Assembly: GCA_036172665.1 (NCBI GenBank)
Contig: CM069876.1
Span: 45,663,001-45,727,000 of the forward strand
Source of the DNA: Prosopocoilus inquinatus
Taxonomy: Eukaryota > Arthropoda > Insecta > Coleoptera > Lucanidae
Length of the DNA: 64,000 nt
Direction of reading: 5' to 3'
This document shows positions 35,301 through 46,659 of the stretch, piece after piece (position 1 is the first letter of the stretch; each line of letters opens with the position of its first letter). The notes below the pieces were generated by a model. That model was not told the DNA's origin. It searched no databases and was given only the letters and a program-made list of their open reading frames with translations. The position numbers and the translations under genes were made by a program.

Positions 35301-38300
35301 GAGCAAATCGGGGATGAGAAAATAAACAAATACGAAGAGGAACGCAGGAAAAGGAAGGCCAGCATCGTCGAGCAGCTTCAAGTCTTCTACAAAGGAGTGG
35401 TACGCTGTGCTTTTTAAAAATTTTAATTCAATGTGTTATAGTCATGGTCAATTTTGCCCTCCGCATAGTACGGCCGGATGATTGATTTGTGTCAACCGAC
35501 GAATTCGAGGTACAACATCGCATTCACCAAGGTTTTCGGGAGCAACATGGAAGCGATTGTTGTTGACAGCGAGCAGACGGCACGTCGTTGCATCAAATAC
35601 CTCAAAGAGCAAAGGCTGGGTCGAGAGACCTTCCTCCCTGTCGACTACGTCCAGTATAAACCAATCAAAAATAAGCTCAGAGACATTACACAACCGAAGA
35701 ACGTCTATTTACTGTATGACCTTCTGGCTTTCGAGCCGCAGGAAATAGCTCCGGTTGTTTTGTACATCGTCAGCAACGTCTTGGTTTGCCAGACGCCAGA
35801 AGACGCCTGTAAAGTCGCTTATGAACTCGAAACAAGAAATAACGTACGTTGAGACGCGCGACTTCTTGAATTTGCTCGCCTTAAATCGATTAAATTGTAG
35901 GCGGTTGCTTTAGATGGGACGTATTATCAAAAATCCGGGATAATTTCCGGAGGCACTGTTGATCTGGCCAGGAAGGCGAAACGTTGGAATGAAAAACATA
36001 TGGCGCAGTTGAAGGAGGAAAAGGTAAAAAAACATCTCATCACGCCTTTAAAAAAAATATATATATATATAGGCAATCCATTCTACTTCCGTGCGTTGCG
36101 TTTTGACAACGCCAAGTTGTTTCCGATTTGATTGATGGATTGCCTAGTCTACTAATCTTTTCGGGGGACACGAGTCGAATGCTTGTGAGCAAAAAAAAAA
36201 ATATTTGAACCAAATTTAGGAGAAACTAACTTATATAGGCAACCCATTCTACTTCCGTGTGTCAACGCCAAGTTGTTTCCGACTTGATTGATGGGTTGCC
36301 TAGTCTAATCTTTTCGGGGGACACGAGTTGAATGCTTGTGAGCATAAAAAAAATATTTTTACAAAATTTAGGAGAAACTAACTTATGTAGGCAACCCATT
36401 CTACTTCCGTGCGTTGCGTTTTGAAAACGCCAAGCTGTTTCCGACTTGATTGATGGGTTGCCTAGTCTAATCTTTTCGGGGGACGCGAGTTGAATGCTTG
36501 TGAGCAAAAAAAATATATATTTTTACAAAATTTAGGAGAAACTAACTTATATAGGCAACCCATTCTACTTCCGTGCGTTGCGTTTTGACAACGCCAAGTT
36601 GTTTCCGACTTGATTGATGGGTTGCCTGGCCTAATCTTTTCGGGGGACACGAGTCGAATGATTGTGAGCAAAAAAAAGGAAATTTTTACAAAATTTAGGA
36701 GAAACTAACTTATATAGGCAACCCATTCTACTTCCATGCGTTGCGTTTTGACAAAGCCAAGTTGTTTCCGACTTGATTGATGGGTTGCCTAGTCTAATCT
36801 TTTCGGGGGACGCGAGTTCAATGCTTGTGAGCAAAAGAAAGAGAAATTTTTACAAAATTTAGGAGGAACTAACTTATATAGGCAACCCATTCTACTTCCG
36901 TGCTTTGCGTTTTGACAACGCCAAGTTGTTTCCGACTTGATTGATGGGTTGCCTGGTCTAATCTTTTCGGGGGACGCGAGTTGAATGCTTGTGAGCAAAA
37001 AAAAATATATATTTTTACAAAATTTAGGAGAAACTGACTTATATAGGCAACCCATTTTACTTCCGTGTGTCAACGCCAAGTTGTTTCCGACTTGATTGAT
37101 GGGTTGCCTAGTCTAATCTTTTCGGGGGACGCGAGTTGAATGCTTGTGAGCAAAAAAAAATATATATTTTTACAAAATTTAGGAGAAACTGACTTATATA
37201 GGCAACCCATTTTACTTCCGTGTGTCAACGCCAAGTTGTTTCCGACTTGATTGATGGGTTGCCTGGTCTAATCTTTTCGAGGGACACGAGTCGAATGATT
37301 GTGAGCAAAAGAAATTATATTTTTACAAAATTTAGGAGAAACTAACTTATGTAGGCAACCCATTCTACTTCCGTGCGTTGCGTTTTGACAACGCCAAGTT
37401 GTTTCCGACTTGATTGATGGGTTGCCTAGCCTAATCTTTTCTGGGGACACGAGTTGAATGATTGTGAGCCAGAAAAAAAAAATTAACAAAATTTAAGAGA
37501 AACTAACTTATATAGGCAACCCATTCTACTTCCGTGTGTCAACGCCTAGTTGTTTCCGACTTGATTGATGGGTTGCCTGGTCTAATCTTTTCGGGGGCAC
37601 GAGTCGAATGCTTGTGAGCAAAAAAAAAACATATTTTTACAAAATTTAGGAGAAACTAACCGAAGAATTACGAACTGCAAGGACGGACTCACATAAACAA
37701 TCCGAGATAGTTCTGCTCGACCTACATATTGATGGCCTGGAAAAGCGACTTAAATATTTCAGAACTGACTTAGAAAATACGGTACGTAATCCAAAAAAGT
37801 TATTAATCATTTTTTTTTAATTATCGTCTTTTGTCTCGTAATTTGTTTTTTTTTTGCAGAGGACTCCGTTTGGTTTTAATTATTATTTTTTTTTAATCAT
37901 TGTGTATGTTTGTAGGACGACTTCTGTTTCTTTTGTTTTTCTTAATCGGCCGCTATTTGTTTTCATCAAGTAATCGCTCTCAATTGTTTATTAAATTTTC
38001 ACAAACTGGTCTGATTTTAATTAATTTTTTAAAAATCATTGTTTATGTTTGTAAGCCGGCTCCTTTTTCTTTTGTTTTCTTTTTCAATCATTCGCAGTTT
38101 GTTTTCATCAAGTTATCGCTCTCAATTGTTTATTGATTTTCCACAAACTGATCTTTTTTTGGGCGGAGCTAGGTTGCATAGTATACTTGGGTTGACCTTG
38201 AAATGCGTTGGACTTAATTTGAAAGCATTTGTTTGAGTTTTCATTTTTTAAAATTAATTTCCTTGGCTGGGTAGTTATGTTGATTTCAGTTGGGTTGGCC

Positions 38301-39249
38301 TTGAGTCGAATTGGACTTAATTCCATACTTGTCTGGACTTAATTTTTATTAAGTTTTAACTTTTTGCTTAGATTGAGAAGAGTTAGGTTATGTTGTCTGG
38401 ATTGGGTAGTTATGTTGAGTTCAATTGTATTGACCTTGAGCCGAATTGGACTTAATTCTATACTTGTCTGGACTTCATTTTTATTAAATTTTAACTTTTT
38501 GCTTGGTTTGAGAAGAGTTAGGTTATGTTGTCTGGATTGAGTTGACCTTGAGACGAGTTGGAATTAATTCGTACTGATTGTTATTTTTTCTTAAATTTTT
38601 AATTTAGTTGGCTGTACAGAATTAGGTTGTATTGAGTCGGTAGACCTTGGGTTGAGTTTGTATTGAGCTGGTAGACCTTAGACAACTGGGTTGACCTTGA
38701 GTCTGATTGGACTTAATTCTTTACTTGTCTGGGCTTGATTTTTATTAAGTTTTAACTTTTTGCCTAGATTGAGAAGAGTTAGGTTATGTTGTCCGGATGT
38801 CTGAATTGGGTTGACCTTGAGACGGGTTGGACTTAATTCATATTGACCGTTATTTTTTTCTTAAATTTTTAAATTTAGTTGGCTGTACAGAGTTGGGTTG
38901 TATTGAATTGGTAGACCTTGGGTTGAGTTTTATTTTATTTTATTTTTTGGTTGGAGAGAGTTAGGTTGAGTTTGGTCGGGTTGACCTTGAGACGGGTTGG
39001 ACTTAACTTATACTTTTAATTTTTCGAGTTCAAACTTCAACTTTTTAATTTTCTTGAGCTTTAAATGTGTCTTGGATTGAGTTGAGTTGAGCTGAATTGG
39101 ACTAAATTCCAACGGAGTATTTTTTTAAAGCTTGGCATTTATTTACTTTGAATCCTTTCCTGTATTTAATTTTTTTTTTTAGGTTATACCTACTAATTCC
39201 AGCTAATTCTAATTCACTTTTAATTTTTTGAGCTTTTGAGTTTTTTTTA

Positions 39250-39285
<36 letters not shown>

Positions 39286-42200
39286 TAAGTGGGCTGGTCT
39301 TAATTTTTATTAAATTTTAATTCTTCACTATCTGCTCAGTTTTATTTCATTTTTTTTGAGTTTCATTTTCTTGCTTGGCTTGAATTGAACGGTTGGTGTA
39401 TTTAATTCCCGTTAAGTTTTCACTTTACGAGTTAATTTTGAGCTTTAATTATCCCGAGTTAAAAAAATTGAGCTTTAAGCGTGTCTCGAGTTGAGCTAAG
39501 AATTAATTCCAATAGATTTTTCTGAGTTTCCAATTTGTTTAATTTGAGTCATGAACTTCTTCTACGTTGGATTAATTCCAATTAAGTTTTTCTTTTGTTT
39601 TCAGTTTTGAAACTTGAAGTTTTTTGGGTTTTAATTTTTTGTTTTTTTAATTCAATAAGTCGGCTATTGTGTATTCTATTTTTTACTTTGTCTCATTAAT
39701 TTGTTCTTATTTGTTGTCAATTATCTCTTAGGTTTTTTAAATTTTATTAAAAAATTTTGTTGCAATGTCAGGTCAAAAAGCGATCGTAAGATGTCGCTTA
39801 ATGTAGAAGATCTCATTCTTTTTTAATTTAATTATCTGTTAATCCTAATTGTTTTTAATTTTTTTTTCTCCTTCAACTGCCTTGATTTTCGCGACGGTTC
39901 TTCTTCTTCTTTTTTTTTTGAATTTCATATTGTAATTTTAATGATTAATTATGAGTACAAGATACTTTTTCTTTGTTGATTTTTTTTAAAGCAAAAACGC
40001 ATTATTTTTTTAATTTATTTACTGTTTATTATTCAGAGTAATTGCCTGTCAATTATCACTTCGGTTTTCGTTAAATTGTTGATTTCATTTCTTTTTAATT
40101 AATTTTTAATATTTAGGAGTACAAATCAGAATAAAAAAAATCAGGAACCCAAGTCATCCTCTTTCTATTATAGTTATTTATTTATTTGTTAATTGTTTTA
40201 ATTCCAGAAAATCAACAGAAAATGTTTTATTTTCATTTTAATCAACCGCTAATTGCTTTTCATTTTTTTTATTATTCACTATGACAGCCCGTCAATTGTT
40301 TCTTTTTACTCTTGTCGTTTTTATTTTGAAATTGATGTTACCTCCGCTTGCAATGAATTTGATCATGTCTTATTTAATCGTATATTTTTATTATTTTTTC
40401 AATACAGAAAAGTGTCGTTCATTTTTTTTTCTCGCTCTCTCAGGAATTTGCAATTTGTTTTTTTACAATCCTTTACACTACAATCATAACTTCTTGTTTG
40501 GTTTGTTTTAGTTCTTTTTACTTAACTTGCTTTAATTTAACAACAAACAACTTTCTCGCTCTTCACAATCACTTCTTCTTCTTCACTATTTTTAAATATT
40601 GTTGTGTGATCAAACCAAATCAAGTGTCAAATCATTAAAACGAAAGTTGTTTTGCAGAAAACACGCCAACAGAGCAACAAAACGGAACTGTCAAGACTCA
40701 CAGAAGAAATCAACAATTACAAAGTAAATCTCACTCCCTTAGGCCCACCGAACACAATCATTTAATACTCATTGACTTTCCAGCTTAACGCAGGAAGCAT
40801 CCAACAAGCCATACAATCCAACGAGCCAAAAATACAGGAATTAGAAGCAAAATTAAACGGTATAGAAGACACGGTCTTCGCTAACTTCTGCCGACAAATC
40901 GGAGTACTCAACATCAGACAATACGAAGACAGAGAATTACTAATACGAGAGAAATACAAACAGAAGCGGCTTGATTTGCAGGCTCGAATCGATAAGATTT
41001 CCAACTTGCTGATATTTGAGCGCAACCATGCAACGCATGGTAAAAAATCCATTTTCTTCACTTTCACAAAATTACTTTCGTTCTTTCAGCGAACGTCACT
41101 CGTTGGACTGATGCGGTCGAAGCAGAGCAAAAAAAACTTGACAAGCACAAGAAACACCAACAGAAAACGAAGGACGATGTGAATACGGCTTCGCAAGAGG
41201 TGGCCCGCCTTCAAAACGAACACTCACGGAAAACCCAGGCAGGCAACACGATGAAAACGCAAGTCAACAAAGCAAAGAAAACCTTCAATAACTTAAACAA
41301 GAAAGTGCAGGACACGCACAAGCAAATAATACTATTGGAGTCGAAGATAGAACAAGGAAAGAGTGAAAGACATGGAATTTTAATCGATAGCAAAGTAAGA
41401 TTACAATCGTAATGAAGTGGGTTCGCTTTTTATTATTTTTTTTTTGTTTGAGGTTGACGGATTGGATTTGCCTTTGCTAGCCGGAAATATAGAAGAGATC
41501 GCTGAGTCCGGCCCCTCCCAAACCTCTTCGTTGGACCTAAGCAGCTCAATCAGGCAATACGAAAAGGAAGCCGGGTAAATCCCCCCCACACACAAGATTT
41601 ACTTGAACTAACTTTACTGTACTCTTTAGTCTTGAGTTCGATTACAGTGACCTACCAAAAAAACTGAAGAGCTTGGTTGATGAGAAAGAAATCGCAAACG
41701 CTTCCGATAAACTACTTCAAGAAATCCAATCGAAGCGTGACTTGCTCTCGCAGGAAATACTCAACACTAAAGTATGTTGGGTGATGGATGGCTTATTCAC
41801 TGATTTGAATATTACACAATTAAATAATTTTAGGCCGATGAAAAACTTCGAAGTCTCCAGCAAGAGCTGAAGCAAGAGAACGAAGCGTACAACAAAATAA
41901 AAAAGGACATCAAGAACGCCAATCAGGAGTTTGTCAGGGTCAAGGAGCAGCGCCTTGGACTCTTCGATGCTTGCTTCCAGCATGTATCGAATGAAATCAA
42001 GAATATCTACAAGGAGCTTACGAGGTGTGAATATGCCAAGGCGATTCTGAGCGCTGTCAACGAAGAGGAGCCGTACTTGGGGGGCATCAACTATCACTGC
42101 ACCGCACCGGAGAAACGGTTTCAGATGATGACGAACATGTCCGGGGGGGAGAAGACTTTGGCAGCGCTGTCTCTGGTGTTTGCCATACACAGCTATAAAC

Positions 42201-42543
42201 CTGCACCGTTCTTGGTCCTCGATGAGGTGGATGCTGCCCTGGATAAGGTGAACATCGCCCAAGTCATCGGTTACTTGAAGAAGAGGTCTCAAGCCATGCA
42301 GATCATCATTATATCTTTGAAGAAGGAGTTTCATGCCAGTGCTAAGCTGCTTATTGGACTTGACGCAAAAGTAAGATCCTTTTTCTTTATAATATTGGTT
42401 AATTAAGTTCCACAATTTGTAAAATGTCTTTCCTGTTTGATAAAGACTTGACATTTCTGAAACTGGAAAATGATTTGACAAAATAGGAAAACGTAATTGA
42501 CAAAAGGAAAGACCAATCAGATACACAAATAACTACGAAATGA
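29333..42543 (+). CDS. SMC1 cohesin ATPase, divergent tandem copy B
   Basis: A second full-length SMC1 in the same orientation. Exons: 29333-29447, 29523-29643, 33547-33649, 33721-33869, 33933-34101, 34162-34377, 34666-35126, 35186-35399, 35469-35843, 35901-36023, 37650-37781, 40658-40723, 40784-41039, 41090-41394, 41453-41574, 41630-41771, 41834-42370 and a tentative 42487-42543. The sum is 3663 nt, 1220 aa, with every intron at the same position and phase as copy A. Walker [15 protein letters not shown], hinge [18 protein letters not shown], signature MSGGEKT and Walker [12 protein letters not shown] are intact, so it should be an active ATPase. The coiled coils are strongly diverged. The last exon is uncertain: ENVIDKRKD fits in frame but lacks the [10 protein letters not shown] tail. 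Introns 2 (3.9 kb), 10 (1.6 kb) and 11 (2.9 kb) are inflated by repeats. It could be a germline/meiotic form like vertebrate SMC1B (inference). Confidence 0.9.
29967..30067. mobile_element. MITE-like inverted repeat in SMC1-B intron 2
   Basis: GGGCGCGTTCAGCGG at the left and CCGCTGAACGCGCTC at the right are inverted repeats. Inside them, ATGATTGGCT and AGCCAATCAT form a second pair. The total is about 100 bp. No clear target-site duplication is seen. Confidence 0.65.
30960..32620 (+). repeat. T-rich repeat array in SMC1-B intron 2
   Basis: This is the same plus-strand T-rich family, with CTTTTGTTT and GATCTTCTTTTGTTTT words throughout. Short tandem units with TCATCGTT(T/C)TTCATTTG recur between about 31870 and 32330. 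Its left border (about 30900-31000: ATACAACGTGATCAGTAGTG, then TCTATTTTAATTTACGG) is homologous to about 2770-2850. None of its open frames is a credible protein. It lies within the transcribed strand of the SMC1-B gene. Confidence 0.75.
31612..31759. mobile_element. Hairpin MITE-like element
   Basis: GGATTTCATAATCGAAC at the left pairs with GTTCGATTATGAAATC at the right, and GGAGATTTTAAAAT pairs imperfectly with ATTTTAAAGTCTCC inside. It is about 148 bp and is inserted in the T-rich array of SMC1-B intron 2. The right end reads ATCGGGCC, a terminus similar to that of the element at 58891-59016. Confidence 0.7.
32621..33546. other. Remainder of SMC1-B intron 2
   Basis: A+T-rich intronic DNA follows the T-rich array. 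A short direct repeat, CTAGCTATCACA(C/T) followed by ATACCTAC, occurs at about 33388 and 33442. No coding exon is seen. The intron ends with the acceptor CACCTTAG at 33546. Confidence 0.45.
36071..37649 (+). repeat. Ten-unit tandem array of decoy splice acceptors, SMC1-B intron 10
   Basis: Units start with AGGCAACC at 36071, 36237, 36389, 36553, 36716, 36880, 37045, 37200, 37353 and 37514 (152-166 bp each). Every unit contains an inverted pair (AGGCAACCCATT and TGATGGGTTGCCT), then CTAATCTTTTCGGGGGAC, AATGCTTGTGAGC, an A-rich run and ACAAAATTTAG followed by GAGAAACTAAC. That last string is the true exon 11 acceptor and the first 11 nt of exon 11. Decoy acceptor AGs precede 36220, 36372, 36536, 36699, 36863, 37028, 37183 and 37336; the ninth (about 37497) is mutated to TTTAAGAG; the tenth (37648-37649) is the genuine site. 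Some units (2, 7, 8, 10) lack about 11 nt in the TTCCGTG(CGTTGCGTTTTGA) section. Confidence 0.92.
38160..39010 (+). repeat. Degenerate repeat with seven TGACCTTGA (NR5A-like) motifs
   Basis: In SMC1-B intron 11, a degenerate tandem sequence repeats GGTTGACCTTGAG, TTGGACTTAATTC, GTCTGGACTT, TTTTTATTAAGTTTTAACTTTTTGC and AGAAGAGTTAGGTTATGTTG. TGACCTTGA (or TGGCCTTGA) occurs at 38193, 38296, 38431, 38543, 38692, 38812 and 38982. Its complement TCAAGGTCA is the consensus site of FTZ-F1/NR5A and ERR nuclear receptors. The same repeat appears again at 55.48 and 55.92 kb. Confidence 0.7.
39011..40657. other. A+T-rich remainder of SMC1-B intron 11
   Basis: T-rich intronic DNA with an (ATT)n microsatellite at about 39250-39285 and scattered simple runs. 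The frames at 40253-40511 are hydrophobic low-complexity peptides and are not supported. The intron ends with acceptor TTTTGCAG at 40657. Confidence 0.5.
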
Positions 42544-42659
42544 AATATTTTCTTAAAAAAGAAGAATCTGTTTATTCTGAAAGCAACAACAAAATTTAAA
42601 AAAAAATAGGAAAGTTGCATAATCTCAATGAATCGTTACATTTTTTTTTATATAAAGAA

Positions 42660-45221
42660 AAAGTATGTTGAGAGCCTTTAGTTTAGGCAATCGCACAAAC
42701 GACTGTGCACATGGGGTTGCCTATCCTAGGGCTTCTGTTTTTTTGGAAAAGTTTAATTCATTGTTTTTTAAATGAACTGGCACATTATTTGTTTTTTAAT
42801 TTTTGAAAGTAATTCAATAAATAAAATAACTACTGAGTTCGCGAGTTTGCCAGTAATAAGGTTTTTCGTTGAAAAAAATCAGATTTGCTTATTTTTAGAC
42901 GATCCGGCACGTTATTAAAATTACAAATTAAAAAAATATATTTGTTTACGTTCTTTTCAAGGTCATTTGATAATTTTCCCCGTTAATACATGTGAAAATT
43001 GAAAAGAAAAACAAATAGATTGTTGATTTTAATTCTCTTTTAAAATTATTTCTGCACTGAAATCAGTAAGAAATAAATAGCAAGTTGTTTAAACATTGAA
43101 AAATTGCATAATCTCACTCAATTGTGCAAAAATAATGCGTTTCTTGGCAAGAAGTTATTTTTGACGCCTGTAGTGTAGGCAACCAAATACACTGCGCAGT
43201 TCATCGCTTTGCATGTCCAAAGGAATTTTCGTAATTAAAATTTATTAGAATTCGTAATTTTTAAAGACAGTTAAATCATTTTCTTCATTAATACACGTGA
43301 TAATTAAAAAATTACGCGTTTAAAAATTAGGAAAGTTGTGTAATTTCTTCAATTGTGAAAGTTTGTAAGTTCTTTGGCAAACATTTTTTTTTCTTACAGC
43401 CTTTAGTGTAGGCAACCATACAAACTGCGGAGTTATTGGTTTGTCTATATTTAGGCTTTTCGTTACAAAAAAATCTAATTTATTTTTATACTTACTGGCA
43501 TTTTATTAAATTTAATGATCGCTAATTTTCTCCATTAATGCACATGCAAAAAAAAAATAAATTACTAATTTTTGTACGCCTATTATTTCTGTTCTGAGAA
43601 CAGGAAGAAATAAACAGAAAATCGTTCAAACATGTAAAAATTAGAAAAGTTACTCATAATCTCAGTTAATTGCGAAAGTTTATAATTTTTTGACAACAAA
43701 TAAAATTATTCTCATTGCCTTTAACGTAGCCAACCAAACACAATGCTGAGAGTTCATCGGTTTTAATTACGAAAGTTTATAATTTCACGACAAAAAGTAA
43801 AATTATTCTTACTGCCTTTGGTGTAGGCAACCGAACACACTGCTGAGAGTTCAACGATTTGCCTAACTTTCTGCAAAACTCAATTTGATTTGACTATACT
43901 TATTTAATACTGACTTTTTGTTGCAAAAATTTTATTTGTTCATTATTAGAGGCAAACGGGCACTTTATTGAAATTAATTGCTCGTAATTTTTAAAGCCAA
44001 TTTAATAATATGTGTCCATTAATACAATTGATATGTGAATAAAAAATATATTATTTACTAATTTTAGATGCCTATTATTCCTGTACTGAAATCAATAAAC
44101 GGAAAAAATTGATTAAATATTTAAAATTAAAAATATTATGCGTATTCTCAGTCAGCACGAAACATTATTTTTACCGCCTTTAATGTAGGCAACCATACTT
44201 AACTGTGGAGTTCACTGGTTTGCCTGAACTAAGGGTTTTCGTTGAGAAAACCAAATTCATTTATTTTTGGAAGAAACTGAAATCTTATTAACATGAACTG
44301 TTCATAATTTTTGAAACCAATTCATTAATTTTCTCGATTAATATACCTGAAAGTTAAAAGAAAAATTAAACAAAACTATTTTTTGTAAAGAAGAAATAAC
44401 AGGCGTTAATTCTGTACTCAAATAAAAAAAGTAATAAATGGAAATTTGTTTTTAGATATTAGAAATTAGGAATGTTGCATAATCTCAGCCAGCGGTGAGT
44501 TTCTTGACAAAAAGAAAAATTATTTCTACCGCCTTTCGTATAGGCAACCGCCCAAACTTCGGAGTTTATGGATTTGCCTGTACTAAGGCTTTTCGTTGAA
44601 AAAAAAAACGTAATTTATTTATTTTTAAATAAACTAGCATATTTTTAAAGTTCATTGTTCGTAACTTTTAAAGATAATTCAGAATTTTTCTCCATTAAAA
44701 TACGTTAGGAAAACATTATTAAATTTTGTGTGTATTATTTTCCGTTATAAATCAGGAAAAAATAAGTAAAAAATTGTGTAAACATTAGGAGCTGCATTTT
44801 CTTGAAAAAATAAATAAATAAATAAAAATCTTACCTCCGCCTTTAGTGTAGGCAACCCTGTAAGCTGCGGAGCTTATCGGTTTACCTATATTAAGGCTTT
44901 TCGTTGAAAAAAATCTAATTTATTTACTTTTAAATAAACTCGCATGTGTTGAAATTAATTGTTCGTAATTTTTAAAGTTATTTCAATACTGTTCTCCATT
45001 AATATGCGTGAAAAATTAAAAAAAAAAATTACTGATTTTTGTACGTGTGGTTTCTGTTTTAAAATCACGAAGAAATAAATAGGAAATTATTTAAACATTT
45101 AATAACACATTAGGAAAGTTGCATAATCTCAGTCAACTGTGAAAGAAAAATATTCTTACCACCACCGCCTTTAGTGTAGGCAACCATACAAGCTGCGAGT
45201 TCATGGATTTGCCTATACTAA
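42660..45221 (+). repeat. Degenerate ~330 bp satellite array with TAGGCAACC hairpins
   Basis: About nine monomers follow the SMC1-B gene. The landmark (C)CTTTAGTGTAGGCAACC occurs at about 42684, 43177, 43410, 43725, 43825, 44187, 44542, 44850 and 45178. Each is followed 25-35 nt later by a TTGCCTA-type partner and TACTAAGGCTTTTCGTTGAAAAA. Further shared words are AAACTGGCA, AATTTTTAAAG, TTAATACACGTGA and GAAGAAATAA. Monomers are of the same family as the solitary copies at 22.1 and 26.2 kb. No coding frame is supported. Confidence 0.8.
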
Positions 45222-45344
45222 GGGCGTTTTCAATTGACTATTCTAGAACACTCTCAGAGCATTCCCATCTCTTTTTTAACTTCGTATAATAACAAGAGAC
45301 GGAGATATTCCCAGAGTGCGTTGGAGCAGTGAATTGAAAACCCG
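45222..45344. mobile_element. MITE-like inverted repeat at the satellite edge
   Basis: GGGCGTTTTCAATTGACT at the left and AGTGAATTGAAAACCCGT at the right are inverted. ACACTCTCAGAG pairs imperfectly with a CCAGAGTGCG stretch inside. It is about 123 bp and abuts the last satellite monomer (TTGCCTATACTAAGGGCG). Confidence 0.65.
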
Positions 45345-46659
45345 TAAGACTTTTTGTATTTCATTTTTAAACAAATTTTAAAGTGAGATAAAAATATGTT
45401 ATTTGTGTAACTGTAGCCATCAGTCCTACAAACAAAAAAATTAGAAGTTTTTCTTCGAGTAAAATATTCAAAGCGTCAAATGATTGTTACAATTACATTT
45501 TTTTTTTCAGAGCGAACATTGTCTAGTGAGTAAATTTGTCTCACTGGATCACGATAATTATAACCATCTCTTTTAAAGTACATAATTGCTTGCAAATTTT
45601 ATAATTAATTTTAAACAGACCGACTCTAAATACTTACATAATTATGTGTAAAGAGTTTGTGTCGATTTTGTTCTTCTTTTATTGTAATTGTTTCGTAAAG
45701 CCTCACTTCACTTGTTTTTTTTTATTGTTCAAGAAACATTCTTGGGTAAAATTGTTGATAGAAATACAAATTGACGTGTTCAGATTTTAATTATTAAATA
45801 ATAATATTAATTTAATACTTGCGTTGCTGTATTGTTGTTGATTTATTAATTTATTTTTAGTAGAAGTATAGATTCGTATAATTTTCGCTTGACATGTTCA
45901 GATTTTAATTTATTGAATAATAATGTTAATTGTTAATTCCCAAAATTAATTATTTTCATTCAATTGTTTATTTGTTCGTTAAAACACAAAATAGAAGGGA
46001 GCAAAACGTGATTTTATTTTATTTTTCTGATCCTGTCCCTAATTATTTTTTTCTTTTAAATAATTGGTTGGGGTTTTATTTACGAAACTGATATTTTTGG
46101 CATTCTTGGTATTTATTTAATAAGATAAGATGTCTTACAAATTAAGTATTTTTGCAGGTCCATCAAAAACGCGCTTAAAAATCTAAAACTGTTTCCAGAC
46201 CAGATCTAAATGCAATACGCTATAATCAACAATTTTCAGTTTCAAGTTACCTGGAGCTCTCGATGAACGATAATAAAAAGAAGCACTTCCATAACTATAA
46301 TAGTAGATAGAATGTTTTCGTATCAATAGAATGCATACAACGAACGATGATAATGAAATTTAACAACGTTTTTGGAGCACATTGATGATTTAAGCGAGTC
46401 CTAACAAAAATACATTAAACATTGATAAAAATCTTCTTAACCCTAACGTTCATGAACAAAAAGCTAGAAGGTATAATAAGTCACTGCTGAGTGAGAGAAA
46501 ACTAAAGAAAATTCATTAAAAAAAAATTGTAGGTATTTTAAAAATGAAAAACAAAAAATAAATATACGTTAAACATTTTTCCTTGTAAAGTGTTAAGCGA
46601 TGATCACCTGGAATAATAATTGTGGCTGTGTGAAACGTGCTGCTGCTGTTTTCATTTAT
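45345..46659. other. A+T-rich intergenic DNA between SMC1-B and Pin1
   Basis: This is A+T-rich sequence with no supported exon. A splice-acceptor-like TTTTTGCAG at about 46156 is followed by a short open stretch, but in the phase required by SMC1-B exon 17 it stops after six codons, so I do not use it. The right end near 46560-46659 contains the Pin1 3' UTR on the minus strand. Confidence 0.4.

Noticed and set aside
36071..37649. CRISPR-like array of regularly spaced repeats
   Set aside because: The units are 152-166 bp nearly identical monomers with no variable spacers, in a eukaryotic intron; it is a satellite-type expansion.
39250..39285. (ATT)n run as a functional element
   Set aside because: An ordinary microsatellite inside an intron; nothing ties it to a function.
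46157..46210. Distant last exon of SMC1-B after TTTTTGCAG
   Set aside because: In the phase left by exon 17 it stops after six unrelated codons; the nearer 42487 exon is at least weakly family-like.
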